Below, in pieces: positions 55,847-64,000 of a DNA stretch of 64,000 nucleotides (the stretch's first letter is position 1; each line of letters begins with the position of its first letter). Source of the stretch: Slackia heliotrinireducens DSM 20476 (GTDB lineage: Bacteria; Actinomycetota; Coriobacteriia; Coriobacteriales; Eggerthellaceae); the NCBI RefSeq assembly GCF_000023885.1, contig NC_013165.1:806001-870000 (forward strand), read 5' to 3'. The position numbers and the translations under genes were made by a program. Below the pieces are notes generated by a model. That model had not been told where the DNA came from. It made no database searches and worked only from the letters and a program-made list of their open reading frames with translations.

Positions 55847-56698
55847 ATGCCAGGAATGCTCTACATATGTGCCACGCCCATCGGCAACTTAGGCGACATC
55901 ACGCTGCGGACGCTGGACGCGTTGCGTTCGGCCGACGTCGTGTGCGCCGAGGACACCCGCGTCACGGGCAAGCTGCTGGCCCATTTTGAAATAGAGAAGC
56001 GGCTGGAGCGGCTGGACGAAGCCACCATAACCGAGCAGGCGGAAGCGGTTATCGACCGCATCGCCGCAGGTCAAACCGTGGCATTCTGCTCCGACGCCGG
56101 CATGCCGGGCGTGTCCGACCCAGGTGCCCGACTGATTGCGGCGGCCCAGGCGAAGGGTGTGCCCTATACGGTTCTGCCAGGGGCATCGGCTGCGACGACC
56201 GCCTATGTGGCCAGCGGTTTTGTGAACCCCAAGTTCTATTTCGCAGGGTTCTTCCCGCGCAAGGCGGGGCAGCGCACCGAAGCTTTGGAGGCGCTGCTGA
56301 ACTTCGACGCCACCGTGGTGTTCTACGAGAGCCCGCACCGTCTGGTGTCGGCGCTTGCGGCCATTGCGGATACGCTGCCCACCCGCGAAGTGGCGGTCTG
56401 CCGCGAGCTCACCAAGATCCACGAGGAAGTGGCCAGGGGCATGGCGGGCGAGGTGGCCGCACGGTTCGCCGAACGCGAGGCCGCGTCGCCTATCAAGGGC
56501 GAAATCGCCATCGTCATCGGTCCGCCGACGCAAGACGAAGCGCAGGCGGCCCAAGTCACGACGGAGGATGCGGCGCTTGCGCGGGCGCGTGAGCTGCTGG
56601 CATCAGGAGGCATGACCAAAAAGGATGTCATGCGCGCGCTGTGCAAGGAGTTCAATCTGAGCCGCAACGACGCATACGAACTGGTTCATCAGGCGTAA
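55847..56698 (+). CDS. rsmI: 16S rRNA (cytidine-2'-O)-methyltransferase RsmI
   Basis: A 283-residue SAM enzyme that methylates the ribose of C1402 in the decoding centre. It shows the opening LYICATPIGNLGDITLRTLD, CAEDTRVTGKLL, SDAGMPGVSDPGARL, the PGASAATTAYVASG loop and a C-terminal helical region. Start choice: ATG 55838 lies inside the TATAAT box, ATG 55856 has no room for a ribosome site, so 55847 is preferred as a leaderless start. It is divergent from the esterase operon. Confidence 0.92.
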   Translation: MPGMLYICATPIGNLGDITLRTLDALRSADVVCAEDTRVTGKLLAHFEIEKRLERLDEATITEQAEAVIDRIAAGQTVAFCSDAGMPGVSDPGARLIAAAQAKGVPYTVLPGASAATTAYVASGFVNPKFYFAGFFPRKAGQRTEALEALLNFDATVVFYESPHRLVSALAAIADTLPTREVAVCRELTKIHEEVARGMAGEVAARFAEREAASPIKGEIAIVIGPPTQDEAQAAQVTTEDAALARARELLASGGMTKKDVMRALCKEFNLSRNDAYELVHQA

Positions 56699-56731
56699 CG
56701 ACGCGGACCCGTTCCGCAGAAGGAGACTTTC

Positions 56732-56980
56732 GTGGCCGAACTCACGCTCTACAAATTCGATACCTGTCCGTTCTGCCGCAAAGTGATGGCGTACATCGAC
56801 GAGGCGTGGCCGAAGGACAAACCCATTGCCTACAGGGACGTCCGCCGCGAAGCCGACGCGTACGACGAGCTGCTGCGCATCGGCGGCATGACCCAGGTCC
56901 CGTGCCTGGTGATCGACGGCGTGCCCCTGTACGAATCCGACGACATCGTGGCGTGGCTTGCCGCCCACAAGGACGAGTAG
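56732..56980 (+). CDS. Glutaredoxin-like thiol protein
   Basis: An 82-residue thioredoxin-fold protein with the redox motif CPFC (residues 12-15), the cis-proline segment TQVPCLVIDG and a closing ESDDIVAWL helix typical of glutaredoxins and the GST N-terminal domain. An extra cysteine follows the cis-proline. GTG 56732 is preceded by AGAAGGAG. Single domain; the partner thiol system is unknown. Confidence 0.9.
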   Translation: MAELTLYKFDTCPFCRKVMAYIDEAWPKDKPIAYRDVRREADAYDELLRIGGMTQVPCLVIDGVPLYESDDIVAWLAAHKDE

Positions 56981-57041
56981 CCCGGGCTTCGGCCGCTGTC
57001 GTTCTTACTCTGTATATAACCTAGTTCCTAGGAGGAAACCC

Positions 57042-58250
57042 ATGAACGATTTCATCTTCTGCTCCCCGACGCAATTCGTCTTCGGACATGGCGCCAACGA
57101 CAAGATCGGCGAGATGCTCGCTCAGCGCGAAGGCTTCAAGCGTGCGCTTCTGGTCTACGGCCAGGGCTCCGTCGTGCGCACGGGCACGCTGGACCGCGTC
57201 AAGAAGTCTCTGGACGCAGCCGGCATCGAGTATGTCGAGTTCGGCGGCGTGCGTCCGAACCCCGAGGTCAACGACGTGCGCAAGGGTATCGAGGCCGTGC
57301 GTGAGAACGACATCGACTTCATCCTGCCTGTTGGCGGCGGCAGCACCATCGACTGCGCCAAGGCTATCGGCTTCGGCGCGCTGCACAACGGCGACGTGTG
57401 GGACTTCTTCAGCGGCAAGGCCGCAGTCGAGCGCTGCATGCCCATCGTCGCGGTGCTGACCATCCCTGCCGCGGGTTCCGAGGCCTCCAGCTCCTGCGTC
57501 ATCAGCAACGACGAACTTGGCCTGAAGAAGGGCACCAACGGCGACGCCTTCCGTCCCGTCATGGCTTTCATGGATCCTGAGGTTACCTTCACGCTGCCTG
57601 CGTACCAGACGGCGGCCGGCGTGACCGATATGATCGCCCATATCTGCGAGCGCTTCTTCAGCGGCGTAGGCGATGTGCCCGTCACCGATAACATGGCATG
57701 CGACGTCATTCGCGCCCTTATGGATGCGGCGCCCCAGGTTCTGGAGAACCCCGAGGACTACGACGCCCGCGCAGCCATCATGTGGGCTTCCACCTTGGCT
57801 CACAACGACGTGCTTGGCCTGGGCCGTTCCACCAATCCTGCGTCCCGCGCCGGCGGTTGGGAAAGCCACGCGCTCGAGCACGAGCTTTCCGCCTTCGACC
57901 CCAAAATCACCCACGGCGCCGCCCTTGCGGTCATCATGCCCGCCTGGATGCGCTACGTGTGGCGTGAAGATCCGAGCCGCTTCTTGCTGTTCGGCATGAA
58001 TGTCTTCGGCATCGAGCCCATCGACGACACGGATGAGGCCGTCGAAGATGCGGTTACGGTCATCATCGACGAGCTGCAGGGATTCTTCGCCAGCATGGGC
58101 ATGCCCACCAAGTTGGGCGATTTCGGCCTGAAGCCCGAAAACATCGATGCGTTCCTGAAGACTCTGGAGGCCAACAAGGGCTCCGTGTTCGGCGGCTTCA
58201 AGAAGCTCACCATGGACGATGCCCGCGCCATCTATGAAAGCGCGTTTTAA
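57042..58250 (+). CDS. Iron-containing alcohol dehydrogenase (butanol dehydrogenase-like)
   Basis: A 402-residue NAD(P)-dependent group III dehydrogenase. The nucleotide loop is PVGGGSTIDCAKAIG near residues 93-107. Iron ligands are Asp and His in TDMIAHICERFF, His in SHALEHELSA and His in THGAALAVIMPAW. The N-terminal FVFGHGANDKIGE is typical of BDH-type enzymes, which reduce aldehydes in fermentation. TAGGAGGAAA precedes ATG 57042. The true aldehyde or alcohol substrate is not evident. Confidence 0.93.
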   Translation: MNDFIFCSPTQFVFGHGANDKIGEMLAQREGFKRALLVYGQGSVVRTGTLDRVKKSLDAAGIEYVEFGGVRPNPEVNDVRKGIEAVRENDIDFILPVGGGSTIDCAKAIGFGALHNGDVWDFFSGKAAVERCMPIVAVLTIPAAGSEASSSCVISNDELGLKKGTNGDAFRPVMAFMDPEVTFTLPAYQTAAGVTDMIAHICERFFSGVGDVPVTDNMACDVIRALMDAAPQVLENPEDYDARAAIMWASTLAHNDVLGLGRSTNPASRAGGWESHALEHELSAFDPKITHGAALAVIMPAWMRYVWREDPSRFLLFGMNVFGIEPIDDTDEAVEDAVTVIIDELQGFFASMGMPTKLGDFGLKPENIDAFLKTLEANKGSVFGGFKKLTMDDARAIYESAF

Positions 58251-58253
58251 TCC

Positions 58254-58850
58254 GTGGCGCGACGCAGCGGCATAGCGGCGAAAACCAAACGCACCACCTT
58301 GATCGTCGACGGCGTCGACGTTCAGGTGGTGCGTCGCTTTGGCCAGAAGAGCGCCCGTCTGAAGGTGAAACCGCCCGACGGGCATCTGGAAGTGACCGGT
58401 CCCTTCGCCATGACAGACCGGGAGATCAGCACCTTCGTGCAAAGCCACTGGGATTGGATCGCCCGGCAGAAGCTTCAAACCATTGCCATGGAGGAGGCCA
58501 AAGGCGGCACGCCCACCCAGGCCGAGCTGGATGCATGGCGGGAATGCGTCAAGGCCTTCGTGCCGCCCTTGATTGACAAATGGGCGCCGGTCATGGGCGT
58601 GCGTCCCGGCAAGGTGACCTACCGCAACATGGTCAGCCGATGGGGCAGCTGCAACGTGAAGTCCGGCCACATCACCATCAACATACAGCTGGCCGCGCAG
58701 CCGCCTGATTGTCTGGAATACGTGGTGGTCCACGAGCTGTGCCACCTGCTGGAGCCCAGTCACAACGCCCGGTTCCACGCGCTCATGACGCAGTTTCTGC
58801 CCACTTGGAAGCAAAGCGAGCGCAAGCTCAGGGGCGCCATCCGCCGTTAG
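58254..58850 (+). CDS. YgjP-like metallopeptidase (DUF45)
   Basis: A 198-residue cytoplasmic protein with the zinc motif HELCHLLEPSH (near residue 160), preceded by SRWGSCNVKSGHITIN, the hallmark of the YgjP/WLM-like family. The biological target is unknown. GTG 58254 starts three bases after the alcohol dehydrogenase stop, so translation is probably coupled. Confidence 0.9.
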   Translation: MARRSGIAAKTKRTTLIVDGVDVQVVRRFGQKSARLKVKPPDGHLEVTGPFAMTDREISTFVQSHWDWIARQKLQTIAMEEAKGGTPTQAELDAWRECVKAFVPPLIDKWAPVMGVRPGKVTYRNMVSRWGSCNVKSGHITINIQLAAQPPDCLEYVVVHELCHLLEPSHNARFHALMTQFLPTWKQSERKLRGAIRR

Positions 58851-58864
58851 AAGAGGTTTTTCAC

Positions 58865-59686
58865 ATGGCTGTCATCAACACCGATCCATCCAAATTCGCC
58901 AGCACGTCCGCCGAGGACGTCGCGTCGTACCGCGGACAGCTCACCAACCGCATGCGGTTCGGGGCCATTCTGGCCGTGACCGTGCTGGGCGTTGCCGCCA
59001 TCGTTGCGCCTCCCATCCTTATCCCGTGCCTGTTCATCATGGTGGGCTTGGTTGTTTACGAACGCCTCAGCATCAAACGAAACTGGACCGACGTCATGCG
59101 GATCCTGACCCAGGATTGCGACCCGCAGAAGCTTCGCCAGGTCATGCTCGCGCTGCTCGAAACCACCGAAAAGGATACAGAACGGGCGCGACTGAAGCTG
59201 CACGCGGCCGAGTGCCTGTCGCTTCTGGGTGACACCGACGGCGCTTTCGACGAGGCTCAGGAAATTGACTTCATGTACGTGCACATGCCGGAGCAGATTT
59301 CCAAATTGAAGGTATGGACCGATGCGGCCGGAGCGCGGGGCGATGCGGAGCTGCTGAGCCAGGAGCGGGGCCTTATCGTGGCCATGCGGCCCGCTGCCAA
59401 AAAGGACGAACTGCCGCAGATCGAGTACGCCCTGGCCGAGGCCGACGCCGTTGCGGCCCTCATGGCCGGCGACGGCGCTGCTGCGAAGGCCCAGGCCGAC
59501 GCCATGGTATCCAGGTCTTCCACTCCCTACGACTATTTGAGGGCGCAAGCCGTTCAGGCGAAAGCTTCGGCTCTTTTGGGAGACGAGGCCGCAGCGGCAG
59601 AGGCGTTAAGGTACATTGTGGAGCATGGCGGAACTTGCGCCATGGTGGAAGAAGCACGTACCCGGCTGAAACGCTTGGGCATTTAG
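58865..59686 (+). CDS. Unknown membrane protein with two TM segments, first of a pair
   Basis: A 273-residue protein. Two hydrophobic segments lie near residues 32-50 and 51-68 with a tight turn; the rest is helical and alanine-rich, resembling tetratricopeptide repeats, and probably cytoplasmic. It shares with the next gene the segment RILTQDCDPQKLRQ right after the second TM helix. AAGAGG precedes ATG 58865. No known family was recognised. The pair are co-transcribed. Confidence 0.75.
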   Translation: MAVINTDPSKFASTSAEDVASYRGQLTNRMRFGAILAVTVLGVAAIVAPPILIPCLFIMVGLVVYERLSIKRNWTDVMRILTQDCDPQKLRQVMLALLETTEKDTERARLKLHAAECLSLLGDTDGAFDEAQEIDFMYVHMPEQISKLKVWTDAAGARGDAELLSQERGLIVAMRPAAKKDELPQIEYALAEADAVAALMAGDGAAAKAQADAMVSRSSTPYDYLRAQAVQAKASALLGDEAAAAEALRYIVEHGGTCAMVEEARTRLKRLGI

Positions 59687-59698
59687 AAGGATGACATC

Positions 59699-60511
59699 AT
59701 GACTAACATCGATTACACGCCGTCCATGTTCGCGAACATGACCGCGGCCGAAGTGTGGGACCATCGCCGTAAGCTTCTTCTATACGGGCGTCTGATCGCC
59801 GTCGTGGTCGTTGCCCTGCTAGGCATTGCGGCCAACATGCTCGAGGATTTCTTCGTTTCAGGCCTACTGCTCATCATGCTGACGGTGGTGGTTTTCTATG
59901 TCGTTCTGGCTCGGGACTGGCAGCGCATACTGATGATCATCACCCAGGATTGCGACCCCCGGAAATTCGCCGAGTTCTATATCAAATTCCTGCGGTCCGA
60001 GGTGGGCGCCCAGCGCAAGCCGAATAACTGCCTGGGGTATGCGCAGGCTTGCGCGCTGGCGGGCTTGACCGACATCGCCCGCGAGTGGGTCGCGAAGGTC
60101 GACCCCGCGAAGTTCAACAAGCAGCAGAGGCTTGTTCACACCAACGTCATGGCCAACGTCGCCGTGGTCGACCATGACGAGGAGCTGCTTTCGGAAATGA
60201 CTGACAGGGCACGCAAGACGCTGGGCTTGAACCAAACCGGCAAATACGCCGGGGTCGCGACGTCGATGGCCTCCTACACCTCGTTCTACAAGGCTTTGTT
60301 CGACGGCGATTCCGAAACCGCCGAACAGCAGCTGGACGTGTTCGATACCGCGCTTGTCAATCCTCAGCAGGTGCTGTCTTCAAACGTGATGCATGCGCGC
60401 CTCGAACTGCTCCGCGGCGACGAGGACGCGGCCCGTCCGTACCTGGACTACATCGCCGAGCATAACGTGAGCTGTCATCTTCCCGACGACCTGCGTGCCT
60501 TGATGGACTAG
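59699..60511 (+). CDS. Unknown membrane protein with two TM segments, second of a pair
   Basis: A 270-residue relative of the preceding protein. TM segments lie near residues 28-46 and 51-69, followed by MIITQDCDPRKFAEF, nearly the same as its neighbour's motif. The C-terminal 180 residues are helical and TPR-like. GAAGGATG precedes the ATG 12 bp after the previous stop. The shared TQDCDP motif next to the membrane suggests a common partner or ligand. Function unknown. Confidence 0.75.
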   Translation: MTNIDYTPSMFANMTAAEVWDHRRKLLLYGRLIAVVVVALLGIAANMLEDFFVSGLLLIMLTVVVFYVVLARDWQRILMIITQDCDPRKFAEFYIKFLRSEVGAQRKPNNCLGYAQACALAGLTDIAREWVAKVDPAKFNKQQRLVHTNVMANVAVVDHDEELLSEMTDRARKTLGLNQTGKYAGVATSMASYTSFYKALFDGDSETAEQQLDVFDTALVNPQQVLSSNVMHARLELLRGDEDAARPYLDYIAEHNVSCHLPDDLRALMD

Positions 60512-60528
60512 ATTCTTGCGATTCCAAC

Positions 60529-60553
60529 GAGCGCCCCGACGGGGCGCTTTCTT
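60529..60553 (+). terminator. Terminator after the membrane protein pair
   Basis: GCGCCCC (60531-60537), loop GAC, GGGGCGC (60541-60547), then TTTCTT. Confidence 0.85.
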
Positions 60554-60642
60554 GTTGCGTGCAGGCCACACATGGCGGATGCAAAACAGTGTTTGTGCCT
60601 GTGAATTCGACGAAAACACGCCGTGTAGCCCCAGGCTGCGAT

Positions 60643-60648
60643 ATACTA
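60643..60648 (+). promoter_or_regulatory. Possible -10 element of metG
   Basis: TATACT without a clear -35. It predicts a leader of ~90 bases that contains GGCATCATTCG twice (60678 and 60711). Confidence 0.4.
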
Positions 60649-60743
60649 CGATGGTTTGAAACTATTCGCAGGCGCGGGCATCATTCGCCCTCGCCACGAG
60701 CGCGTGCGGCGGCATCATTCGCGGTCCACGCAAAGGAGAAAAA

Positions 60744-62324
60744 ATGTCCAAACCCATGTATTCCTTCACCACGCCTATCTACTACGTGAACGCGGCTCCG
60801 CATCTGGGCACGGCCTACACGACCATCGCGGCCGACACGGTGGCTCGCTATCAGCGCATGAACGGCTACGATGTGGCGTTCGTGACCGGCCTTGACGAGC
60901 ACGGTCAGAAGATCGCCGAAACCGCCGAGAAGAACGGCACCACGCCCCAGGCATGGTGCGACTCCATGGTCCCCGCCTTCGACGAGGCCTGGGATATGCT
61001 CGACATCACCTACACCGATTTCGTGCGCACCAGTTCCGATCGCCAGACCCGTACCGTCCAGAAGTTCTGGAACGACATCTACGAGAAGGGCTACCTGTAC
61101 AAGAGCGCCTATGAGGGCTGGTACTGCGTCCATGAGGAAACCTACTACGCCGAAAGCGATCTGGAGAAGAACGAAGACGGCGAGTTCATCTGCCCCGACT
61201 GCAAGCGCCCGGTGCGCCATATGGCCTCCGGCGAGGAGAACTGGTTCTTCAAGCTGTCCGAGTTCCAGGAGCCGCTGCTGAAGTTTTACGAGGAGCATCC
61301 TGACTTCATCCGCCCCGAGACCCGCAGAAACGAGGTCGTCACCTTCGTGAAGAGCGGCCTGCAGGACCTGTCTATCAGCCGTTCCACCTTCGACTGGGGC
61401 ATCCCGCTGCCCTTCGACGAGGGCCATGTCTGCTACGTATGGGCCGACGCCCTGCTGGCGTACCTCACGGGCATCGGCTATGCCGACCCTGAGCGCGAAG
61501 GCGAGTTCGAGGCCCGCTGGCCCATGCAGTACCACTTCGTGGGAAAGGACATCACCCGTTTCCACTGCGTCATCTGGCCGGCCATGCTGATGGCCGCCGG
61601 CCTGCCCGTGACGGGCACCGTCTTCGGCCACGGCTTTTTGCTGGTGGGCGGCGAGAAGATGTCCAAGTCCAAGGGCAACGGCATCAAGCCTGCCGACCTG
61701 GTGAAAGTGTACGGCTCCGACGCCTATCGCTACTACTTCATGTCCGACGTGCGCTTCGGCCATGACGGCAACATCTCCATCGAGCGCATGACTCAGGTCT
61801 ACAACGCCGATTTGGCCAACACCTGGGGCAACCTGTGCAGCCGCGTGTTCAACATGGTGGGCAAGTACTTCGACGGCAAGGTGCCTGAAGTGCCCGCCGA
61901 GCTGAAGGATGCCGAAAACCCGCTGCGCACCATCGCCGAGGGCCTGTATGCCAAGGTCGATCCCTGCATGGCCGAGGTCAACTTCACCGACGCCGTCGCT
62001 GCCATCCAGGAGCTTGCCGGCGCTGCGAACCTCTACGTCGAGCAGAGCGCACCCTGGAACCTGGCCAAGTCCGAAGAGACCAAGGGCGAGCTGGCCGCCG
62101 TGCTGTACAACGCGCTTGAGGCCTGCCGCATCATGGCGCTCTTCTTCGCGCCGTTCATGCCGCGCACGTCCGCCGAGGTGTTCCGTCGCCTGGGTCTGGA
62201 CGACATCACGGCCGTGGACGACATCGAAGCCGCTTCCGCTTGGGGCCAGCTGCCTGCCGGCAACCCGGTGGAGAAGGGCGATCCGCTGTTCCCGCGCCTG
62301 AACGTCGGCGACATCCAGCTGTAG
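60744..62324 (+). CDS. metG: Methionyl-tRNA synthetase
   Basis: A 526-residue class I synthetase. The HIGH-type motif is APHLGTAYT near residue 16, the KMSKS loop is KMSKSKGNG near residue 300, and the zinc knuckle cysteines are partly kept (CVHEETYY ... ICPDC). It stops after the anticodon-binding helical domain: the C-terminal tRNA-binding domain of longer enzymes is absent, as in many Gram-positive short forms. AAAGGAG precedes the ATG. tatD starts 7 bp after the stop, a common pairing. Confidence 0.97.
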   Translation: MSKPMYSFTTPIYYVNAAPHLGTAYTTIAADTVARYQRMNGYDVAFVTGLDEHGQKIAETAEKNGTTPQAWCDSMVPAFDEAWDMLDITYTDFVRTSSDRQTRTVQKFWNDIYEKGYLYKSAYEGWYCVHEETYYAESDLEKNEDGEFICPDCKRPVRHMASGEENWFFKLSEFQEPLLKFYEEHPDFIRPETRRNEVVTFVKSGLQDLSISRSTFDWGIPLPFDEGHVCYVWADALLAYLTGIGYADPEREGEFEARWPMQYHFVGKDITRFHCVIWPAMLMAAGLPVTGTVFGHGFLLVGGEKMSKSKGNGIKPADLVKVYGSDAYRYYFMSDVRFGHDGNISIERMTQVYNADLANTWGNLCSRVFNMVGKYFDGKVPEVPAELKDAENPLRTIAEGLYAKVDPCMAEVNFTDAVAAIQELAGAANLYVEQSAPWNLAKSEETKGELAAVLYNALEACRIMALFFAPFMPRTSAEVFRRLGLDDITAVDDIEAASAWGQLPAGNPVEKGDPLFPRLNVGDIQL

Positions 62325-62331
62325 GATTTGC

Positions 62332-63417
62332 ATGTCCTATCAGGCTCAACCAATAGATTTCGAAAGCCCCGCCGGTCATCTGATGTTTCGCGACGCGCTC
62401 TTCTACAAGAAGCGCCGCCACGATTTCAGGCTGGTGGGGTCTCCGACGCCCGTGTTGGAGGTTCCCATCGCGGACTCCCACGCGCACCTGCAGATGATTT
62501 CCGACCCCGCGCTGTCGTTGGCGCGCTGTGCCGTGCATCGGGTGGATTTCGTCGTCACGGTGGCGGACCCCAGCGAGCGGCCGGAAGAAACGTATGACGG
62601 GCTGGATACGTGGCGCGCCGAAGCGCTGCGTATCCTCCCTGAGGTGTTCAAAGCCACCCGCAGCCACCTGCAAAACCTTCCAACCGGCGCCGTAGCGCCT
62701 GACGAGGGCGGGGCGCCTGGGGATGAGGCTCTGTCGTTCCGCTGCCCGTGCACCACGCAGGTACCCGAGGTGCGCATCGCCTGCGGTCTGCACCCCCACA
62801 ACGCCAAAGAATGGTCGCCCGATCTGGAGCAGCGGCTTCGCTCGCTGCTGGCCGACCCCCGCACGTCGGTGTTGGGCGAGGTGGGGCTGGACTACCATTA
62901 CGATTTGTCGCCCCGTGATCAGCAGCGCGACGTGTTCCGCCGTCAGGTGGCGCTGGCCCATGAATGCGGTCTGCCGCTTATGCTGCACATCCGAGACGCC
63001 CATGACGATGCCTTCCAGATTCTGGAAGAGGAGGGCTGGCCTACGGCGGGTGTGGAACTGCATTGCTGCAGCATCGGCGCCGAGGAGCTTAAGCCCTGGT
63101 TGGATCGGGGCGCCTATGCGGCGTTCGGCGGCGCTATCACGTTCAAGAGTTCGGACGCCATCCGCACTTCTGCGGTGGCGACGCCTGAGGACCGCCTGCT
63201 GTTGGAAACGGATTCTCCGTACATGACGCCGGTGCCGTTCCGCGGTCAGGAATGCGGGCCGGAGCACACGGTGTTCACGGCGGCGCATCTGGCGCAGCTT
63301 CGTGGCTGCGAGCCCGGCGAGGGTCGCGCTGCGTTGCTGGCCGCCACGTACCGCACCACCCGGGAGCTGTTCGACCGCACGCCGACGGGCTGGCAGCAGA
63401 GCAACTTCGCAGGTTAA
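62332..63417 (+). CDS. tatD: TatD-family metal-dependent hydrolase
   Basis: A 361-residue TIM-barrel hydrolase of the TatD DNase family. Metal ligands: DSHAHLQ (residues ~47-53), LGEVGLDYHYD, LHIRDAHDD and the final TDSPYMTP. It is about 100 residues longer than usual because of a ~45-residue N-terminal extension and an insert near residues 95-140. The start is ATG 62332, AGGATTTGC upstream. Operon with metG. Confidence 0.9.
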   Translation: MSYQAQPIDFESPAGHLMFRDALFYKKRRHDFRLVGSPTPVLEVPIADSHAHLQMISDPALSLARCAVHRVDFVVTVADPSERPEETYDGLDTWRAEALRILPEVFKATRSHLQNLPTGAVAPDEGGAPGDEALSFRCPCTTQVPEVRIACGLHPHNAKEWSPDLEQRLRSLLADPRTSVLGEVGLDYHYDLSPRDQQRDVFRRQVALAHECGLPLMLHIRDAHDDAFQILEEEGWPTAGVELHCCSIGAEELKPWLDRGAYAAFGGAITFKSSDAIRTSAVATPEDRLLLETDSPYMTPVPFRGQECGPEHTVFTAAHLAQLRGCEPGEGRAALLAATYRTTRELFDRTPTGWQQSNFAG

Positions 63418-63444
63418 CGGCCGGGTTCGGCGGAAGGGGAGACC

Positions 63445-64000
63445 ATGAGCGACAGGGCTATGATCGTCGTCGGATCGCCTCGTGCGAACGGCGTGTCGGC
63501 GCGCTATGCTGAGCTGCTGCGCAAGCATATCGGGCAGCGGTTCGGGGAGATAGCCACGTGGAAGGTGTCCGACAATCCCGTGGCTGGATGCATCGGTTGC
63601 GGCGCCTGCAGAAAAACCTACTCATGCGTCATCCATGATGATGCCGCTGCGGAATTCATCGACCTGCTCTGGACGGTCGACGAGGTCCATGTGGTGTGCC
63701 CCGTGTACTTCTCGGGTCCTCCGTCCCAGTTCAAAGCCCTGATGGACCGTTTGCAGCCCGTGTGGGAATACCGCTGCGGCCCCAACGCGAAACGCCATAC
63801 GCCTGCAGGTCCTTTATACCTGCACGTCATAGGCATGGGCGGTGACCCGCATGGCTTTGATCCTTTGGTCACCACCGTGAAATCAGCCTTCGGCGCCGCC
63901 GGTTGGCACCTTCGCGAAGTCATCGACCAGGTGGGCTGGGGCCAGGATGGAAATTCCGACGAGATGCTTCCGACGCTGCCGGGAGACGCAGATGGAGACG
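63445..64000 (+). CDS. Flavodoxin-fold NAD(P)H-dependent reductase / iron-sulfur flavoprotein-like (3' end outside window)
   Basis: 185 residues are visible before the window ends. The FMN phosphate loop is VVGSPRANGVSARY at the N terminus, and the compact cysteine motif CIGCGACRKTYSC (spacing 2-2-5, near residues 52-64) is that of iron-sulfur flavoproteins, which pass electrons between ferredoxin and acceptors. VCPVYFSGPPSQFKALMDR follows as in NADPH-dependent FMN reductases. GGAAGGGGAG precedes ATG 63445. Confidence 0.85.
   Translation, partial: MSDRAMIVVGSPRANGVSARYAELLRKHIGQRFGEIATWKVSDNPVAGCIGCGACRKTYSCVIHDDAAAEFIDLLWTVDEVHVVCPVYFSGPPSQFKALMDRLQPVWEYRCGPNAKRHTPAGPLYLHVIGMGGDPHGFDPLVTTVKSAFGAAGWHLREVIDQVGWGQDGNSDEMLPTLPGDADGD

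Noticed and set aside
60650-60743. T-box-like leader upstream of metG
   Set aside because: The conserved T-box sequence and a following terminator are missing; only a repeated GGCATCATTCG was seen.

Overview
This 64 kb window is high-GC bacterial chromosome with short intergenic gaps, purine-rich ribosome binding sites and only small AT-rich islands at regulatory regions. Gene content points to an anaerobic actinobacterium of the Coriobacteriia, most likely Eggerthellaceae and Slackia-like (inference). The pointers are Tat-exported flavin reductases each with its own regulator, a Tat-exported molybdopterin oxidoreductase, a giant acyl-CoA dehydratase activase fusion, a Gram-positive-type LexA box and a SecDF fusion. 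No tRNA, rRNA or CRISPR array was seen.

Layout. 0-1.2 kb: end of an amino-acid ABC transporter. 1.2-1.75 kb: a gene-free block of repeats. 1.7-5.8 kb: hibernation factor, amidohydrolase, FdhD, DUF523. 5.9-9.9 kb: an ArsR-type regulator split by an intact IS1595-type element, followed by the membrane SRPBCC protein and FAD oxidoreductase it probably controlled. 10-16.4 kb: nhaA, trmB, yebC, then ruvCAB behind a LexA box. 16.4-21 kb: cold-shock gene, then a complete riboflavin operon (ribD-ribE-ribBA-ribH) behind an FMN riboswitch and terminator. 21-26 kb: two HAD phosphatases and a queuosine cluster (queH-queA-tgt). 26-31 kb: a tandem pair of related unknown genes, SecDF fusion and a DUF1292 gene. 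31-40 kb: sodium:alanine symporter, a TetR regulator, a 1578-residue double-activase/dehydratase-type protein and a histidine-rich CobW GTPase.

39.8-54 kb is a respiratory and redox region. It holds a 5'-truncated flavin reductase, an intact Tat flavin reductase divergent from a LysR regulator, a dmsAB-torD-like molybdoenzyme operon divergent from a second LysR regulator, and a decayed tetR/reductase pair whose operator palindromes survive. Two closely related FAD proteins in opposite orientations flank the LysR-molybdoenzyme section. 54-64 kb is mostly housekeeping: a WalJ/YycJ-type hydrolase, an esterase, rsmI, a glutaredoxin-like protein, iron alcohol dehydrogenase, a YgjP-type peptidase, two related membrane proteins, metG, tatD and the start of a flavodoxin-fold reductase.

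The most notable observations are the IS-split regulator with a perfect 8-bp target duplication, signs of turnover among reductase modules (one intact, one beheaded, one reduced to a C-terminal piece), a multi-hairpin inverted-repeat element at 44.5 kb, an FdhD without its CxxC motif, and a molybdoenzyme operon with no membrane anchor gene but a Tat-lipoprotein-like leader.
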